Source: Clostridium sp. CAG:492 (lineage in GTDB: Bacteria; Bacillota; Clostridia; TANB77; CAG-508). From it: 7,188 bases of DNA. Below the pieces are notes generated by a model that was not told the DNA's origin, searched no databases, and worked only from the letters and a program-made list of their open reading frames with translations. The stretch lies in contig FR878276.1 in NCBI GenBank assembly GCA_000434335.1, positions 1-7,188 of the forward strand, in the 5' to 3' direction. The translations under genes and the position numbers were made by a program. Shown in pieces: positions 4,437-7,188 of this stretch. Position 1 is the stretch's first letter, and each line of letters begins with the position of its first letter.

Positions 4437-5441
4437 ATGTTTTTACCCAAAAGAGTGTTATATGAAAAAGATTCAGAAAATTACGAGTTAGGGCAATATT
4501 TATTAAATTTATATAAATCAAAAGGAATTAAATGTGATGTAATAGAAAATCACAATAATATAGAAGAAATGCGAAAAAAAGAAAATTCAGAGTTTAGGGA
4601 TATGAAGCAAAATCTTATAATTGGAATACGAAAAACACATAAATTTGTAGAAAATCATAAAATATCAGATTATCTTGTACCATACACATCTTCAGGATGT
4701 ATTGCTATGTGTTTATACTGTTATTTAGTATGCAATTTCAACAAATGTTCTTATTTAAGATTATTCGTTAACAGAGAAGAAATGTTAAATAAAATTATAA
4801 AAGTTGCAAATAATACAGATGATAATTTAGTATTTGAAATAGGAAGTAATAGTGATCTTATATTAGAAAATACCATAACAAACAATTTGGTTTGGACAAT
4901 TGAAAATTTTGCAAAAAGTCCAAAAGGTATGCTTACTTTTCCAACAAAATTTGGAATGGTAGATCCAATATTAAATTTAAATCATAATGGAAAAATAATT
5001 GCAAGAATGAGTGTTAATCCCAGTGATATAATAAAAAATATAGAAATAGGAACATCACCACTAAAAATTAGAGTTGAAGCAATAAATAAACTAAAACAAG
5101 CTGACTATAAAGTAGGAATACTAATAGCACCAGTAATTTTTTTAGATAATTGGAAAGATTTATATGAAGATCTAATAAAAGATCTATATGAAAATTTAAG
5201 TGAAAGTGTAAAAAAAGACGTATTTTTTGAAGTAATATTTATGACATATAGTTTTGTTCATAGAGCAATCAACACAGAAGCTTTTCCAACAACACAGGAT
5301 TTATATGACAAAGAAAAAATGACAGGACGTGGAATGGGAAAATACACATACAAGCTAGAATACAAAAAAGAAGGAGAGCAATTTTTTAAAGAAAAACTGA
5401 AGAAATACTTTCCAAGTAATGAAATAAAATATATTGTGTAA
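4437..5441 (+). CDS. SPL-family radical SAM protein (divergent spore photoproduct lyase homologue)
   Basis: A radical S-adenosylmethionine enzyme of 334 residues, close to the 342 of Bacillus subtilis SplB. Cys88-x3-Cys92-x2-Cys95 in SSGCIAMCLYCYL is the [4Fe-4S] motif of this family, with the SPL-type tyrosines at 94 and 96. Later SPL blocks are present: YLRLFVNREEML (106-117), FPTKFGMVDPIL (168-179), HNGK (183-186), IARMSVNPSDIIKNIEIGTSPL (188-209), IAPVIFLDNW (230-239) and the C-terminal GMGKYTYK (299-306). Classical SplB repairs the 5-thyminyl-5,6-dihydrothymine lesion of UV-damaged spore DNA and uses a cysteine (Cys141 in B. subtilis, within EASCTSD) to return a hydrogen atom. Here the aligned stretch is EIGSNSD, placing Ser137 there. 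Extra cysteines at 99 and 104 might substitute. DNA repair is therefore possible but unproven, and a different substrate is equally open. GGAGG (4422-4426) precedes the ATG by 10 nt. Confidence 0.85.
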   Translation: MFLPKRVLYEKDSENYELGQYLLNLYKSKGIKCDVIENHNNIEEMRKKENSEFRDMKQNLIIGIRKTHKFVENHKISDYLVPYTSSGCIAMCLYCYLVCNFNKCSYLRLFVNREEMLNKIIKVANNTDDNLVFEIGSNSDLILENTITNNLVWTIENFAKSPKGMLTFPTKFGMVDPILNLNHNGKIIARMSVNPSDIIKNIEIGTSPLKIRVEAINKLKQADYKVGILIAPVIFLDNWKDLYEDLIKDLYENLSESVKKDVFFEVIFMTYSFVHRAINTEAFPTTQDLYDKEKMTGRGMGKYTYKLEYKKEGEQFFKEKLKKYFPSNEIKYIV

Positions 5442-5461
5442 AACCAGAAAAAATGTGTCAA

Positions 5462-5614
5462 GGGTTGTCAATGGGGACGGTTCTTTTTGACAACTTTATT
5501 GTCGTTAAAGACAAAGCTTTTGACAACATTTATTCGTTCTCCAATGTCACAAATATGTTATTTTAAATGTTCACCACAATATGTGTCAAAAAGAACCGTC
5601 CCTATTGACAACCT
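5462..5614. repeat. MITE/REP-like element with 30-bp terminal inverted repeats
   Basis: Bases 5463-5492 and 5584-5613 are inverted repeats matching at 29 of 30 positions, and the mismatch would be a G-U pair in RNA. Each end carries the core GGGGACGGTTCTTTTTGACA (GGGACGG in the right copy). The roughly 90-bp interior has no convincing coding frame. It contains a further inverted pair, AACATTTA (5525-5532) with TAAATGTT (5564-5571). The hexamer TGTCAA or its complement TTGACA occurs six times between 5456 and 5610. Ends with GGGGACGGTTC are, as I recall, widespread in Clostridia as REP-like sequences, sometimes near IS200-like (RAYT) transposases, but no transposase is present here. It lies between two convergent genes. 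Confidence 0.7.
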
Positions 5615-5624
5615 ATGCAAAAAT

Positions 5625-5668
5625 AAGAAAAACCCCATTTATTTAAGCTACTTGCTTAATAAATGGGG
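5625..5668 (-). terminator. Rho-independent terminator of the glycosyltransferase gene
   Basis: On the minus strand, the arm at 5668-5654 pairs with the arm at 5648-5633 (15-16 bp with one bulge, ending in four G-C pairs) across a 5-nt loop, followed by a T-rich run (complement of 5632-5625). It begins 26 bases beyond the glycosyltransferase stop codon. The plus strand has no T run after the hairpin, so it works mainly in one direction. Confidence 0.82.
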
Positions 5669-5694
5669 AAAAGTAAATTATTACTTGGTTTCTG

Positions 5695-7056
5695 TTATTT
5701 TTTTGCGATTACTTCCTTAAAAATAGGAATAATTACATTCTTGCTAATCTTTCTTTGATCATAGTTTTCCTGAGCGTAAGAAATAATATGATTTTTGTCA
5801 AATTTCTCAGGATGTTCCATGACATACATTGCCGCATCAGCAAGTGCCTTACTGTTATTCATTGGAATAAGTACACCATAGGGTGTTGGGTATATTTCGG
5901 TACTAGGAATTGCAGTAAGTTCATCATCGTTTGGATTTAATGTGTCTGGAACACCACCACCTAATGTTCCCACAGGAATATTGTTACAAAGCATGCATTC
6001 TTTATAAACAAGACCGTCAGGTTCATTATCTGATGGAGCAAGAAATACATCTGAAATGTTTTGCAAAGCTCTTACAATATCTGCTCCTTGTCTTCCAACA
6101 AAATGAGTATTATGCAAATTCAGCTCTGCTTGATGTTTCTTTAGCTCGTCATCTAATGCTCCAGAGCCAACAATAAGAGTTAATACATTCAAGCCCTTTT
6201 TGTGCATTTCTTCTTCATATATTTTGGCTGCATCTAAAACCAAATCAACTCTTTTAAATTGTGCAAATTTTCCAACGAAAATTGCAAGTTTATCATAGTT
6301 GGTTGGTATTCCAGCTGTTGGCAATACATTAGAGTGAAGTGAACCTAAAAGATTTTTTACATTAACTGTATCATCTTTGTAGAAAACACTAGTGTCACAT
6401 CCATTACGAACAAGAACAACTTTATCAGCTGCAAAAGGGAAAAGCTTTTTAAACTTTTCTTCCTGTTGCTTTGAAATTACAAAAATGCGTTTTGAATTTC
6501 GGGCAGCTTTTTCAGCAGATTTAATGTAGAAGTTATACTTTTCAGCATCTTCTGCACTAACATTGGCATCAGATAAAAGTTCTTTGGCTTTTTCATACCC
6601 CATAAGGTCTGTACCATGTATTGTACATACTACAGGGATATCATAGTCAGTAAGTATGGCTGTGGAAATCCAACAGTGTTGACCATGGAAAATATCCGGT
6701 TTATCGTTTTTGATATGAGCTTCAAAAACCTCCCTAAACTTATTACAGTAAGCTTTTAATTGCTCATTTGTAATGTTCCAAAAGTTTTCAGAGCTGTTAG
6801 TGTGAGATGTAAACATTACGAAGTTAAAAGGTAATGCACCTTCAAGTTTTTCGATAGGCTCTTTTTCACCTGTAAAAGGTACAAGGTGATAAGTAACACC
6901 ATCAAGCTTATTAAAGCTTGTATTGTTATTTGCTGTAACAATATGAACCTCATGTCCCATTTCCACATATGTTTTTGCTTGTGCCGTAATAAGTGTACCG
7001 CTACCAGCACCTTGTGTTGGATATGCAGTAACAATAGATATTTTCAGTTTCTCCAT
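5695..7056 (-). CDS. Glycosyltransferase family 4 (GT-B fold) protein
   Basis: A cytosolic or membrane-peripheral retaining glycosyltransferase of 453 residues. The N-terminal Rossmann domain opens with KISIVTAYPTQGAGSGTL, whose Gly-rich loop (16-20) normally contacts the nucleotide sugar. HGQHCW (124-129) and TIHGTDLMGYEK (145-156) follow, typical of the acceptor-side domain. The C-terminal nucleotide-sugar domain has FVGKFAQFKRVDLVLDAA (260-277), with the basic pair Lys263/Lys268, VGSG (296-299), and the EX7E motif Glu345-Glu353 in NEPDGLVYKECML. It ends with GGGVPDTL (366-373). The combination resembles sucrose-phosphate-synthase/MshA-like GT4 enzymes that make glycolipids, polysaccharides or small glycosides; the donor and acceptor cannot be told from sequence. 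AGGAGG (7071-7066) lies 9 nt before the ATG. It has its own promoter and terminator and no neighbouring sugar genes, so it is probably expressed alone. Confidence 0.92.
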   Translation of the reverse strand: MEKLKISIVTAYPTQGAGSGTLITAQAKTYVEMGHEVHIVTANNNTSFNKLDGVTYHLVPFTGEKEPIEKLEGALPFNFVMFTSHTNSSENFWNITNEQLKAYCNKFREVFEAHIKNDKPDIFHGQHCWISTAILTDYDIPVVCTIHGTDLMGYEKAKELLSDANVSAEDAEKYNFYIKSAEKAARNSKRIFVISKQQEEKFKKLFPFAADKVVLVRNGCDTSVFYKDDTVNVKNLLGSLHSNVLPTAGIPTNYDKLAIFVGKFAQFKRVDLVLDAAKIYEEEMHKKGLNVLTLIVGSGALDDELKKHQAELNLHNTHFVGRQGADIVRALQNISDVFLAPSDNEPDGLVYKECMLCNNIPVGTLGGGVPDTLNPNDDELTAIPSTEIYPTPYGVLIPMNNSKALADAAMYVMEHPEKFDKNHIISYAQENYDQRKISKNVIIPIFKEVIAKK

Positions 7057-7089
7057 GTTAAATAACCTCCTAAAAATTGTAATGGGCTT

Positions 7090-7098
7090 ATTATATCA
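7090..7098 (-). promoter_or_regulatory. Extended -10 promoter of the glycosyltransferase gene
   Basis: The minus strand reads TGATATAAT (7098-7090), a perfect TATAAT with the extended TGn element. A start near 7083 would leave a 27-nt leader containing the AGGAGG. No good -35 box is found at 16-18 bp. A TTGACA (7110-7105) lies only 9 bp upstream and cannot pair with this -10, so the extended element probably carries the promoter. Confidence 0.5.
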
Positions 7099-7142
7099 TA
7101 GCATTGTCAAAAAATAAAGAATTTATGCTAGAAAATAAGAAT

Positions 7143-7171
7143 TTGGGAAAGTGGACGGGTTATTGTATAAA
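7143..7171 (+). promoter_or_regulatory. Weak candidate plus-strand promoter at the window edge
   Basis: TTGGGA (7143-7148) and TATAAA (7166-7171) are 17 bp apart and would drive transcription out of the window to the right, divergent from the glycosyltransferase gene. No coding sequence is visible in the last 130 bases. Read on the minus strand, the complement of 7184-7170 (GCTCTTCCG then T7) instead looks like the right arm and T run of a terminator whose left arm lies outside the window. Confidence 0.25.
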
Positions 7172-7188
7172 AAAACGGAAGAGCCAAG

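Noticed and set aside
5487..5720. Plus-strand frame of 77 codons after the SPL-like gene
   Set aside because: It starts inside the inverted repeat, crosses the terminator of the opposite gene and has no recognisable protein features.
5931..6176. Plus-strand frames within the glycosyltransferase gene
   Set aside because: They overlap the conserved GT4 nucleotide-sugar domain on the minus strand and lack ribosome binding sites.
7105..7110. TTGACA on the minus strand as the -35 box of the glycosyltransferase promoter
   Set aside because: It is only 9 bp from the TATAAT, too close for a sigma-A promoter.
1..7188. CRISPR arrays, tRNA or rRNA genes, toxin-antitoxin pairs, defence systems, transposases
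   Set aside because: No regularly spaced repeats, no cloverleaf or rRNA sequence, and no protein with these signatures was found on either strand.

Overview
The window is A+T-rich, with Shine-Dalgarno-led genes, sigma-A-type promoters and hairpin/T-tract terminators. With the gene families present, this suggests a low-GC Bacillota chromosome, most likely a member of the Clostridia. No rRNA, tRNA, CRISPR array, phage gene or transposase gene is visible. I recognise six full-length protein genes and one small unrecognised one, plus the last codons of a probable gene cut by the left edge.

Left part (1-1803). A short basic protein (174-335) has its own promoter and terminator. Next comes a GNAT acetyltransferase (622-1191). 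It is preceded by a strong promoter and a roughly 180-nt leader that is richer in G+C than its surroundings, contains a 15-codon ORF and can form mutually exclusive hairpins, one of them an intrinsic terminator. A TetR/AcrR regulator of the DhaS-like type (1240-1803) follows with its own promoter and terminator.

Centre (1804-3784). An oleate hydratase gene (1914-3716) lies just downstream of the regulator. A perfect 12+12-bp inverted repeat sits between its predicted -10 region and its ribosome binding site. The simplest reading is that the TetR protein represses the hydratase through this site, probably in response to unsaturated fatty acids. The gene ends in a very strong bidirectional hairpin terminator, shared with the convergent gene.

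Right part (3785-7188). A small DUF6512-type membrane protein (minus strand) and an SPL-family radical SAM protein (plus strand) diverge from a 121-bp intergenic region that holds a 22-bp all-A/T palindrome. The radical SAM protein keeps the Cx3Cx2C cluster motif, but where classical spore photoproduct lyase has its hydrogen-donor cysteine it appears to have serine. A MITE/REP-like element of about 150 bp with 30-bp terminal inverted repeats follows. It shares its GGGGACGGT core with the terminator after the hydratase gene. A GT4-family glycosyltransferase (minus strand) closes the window with its own promoter, ribosome binding site and terminator.

The only functional unit I can argue from the sequence is tetR-operator-oleate hydratase. 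The other genes look like single-gene transcription units. The points most worth following up are the GNAT leader RNA, the missing cysteine in the SPL-like enzyme, and the two related hairpin elements, both placed between convergent genes.
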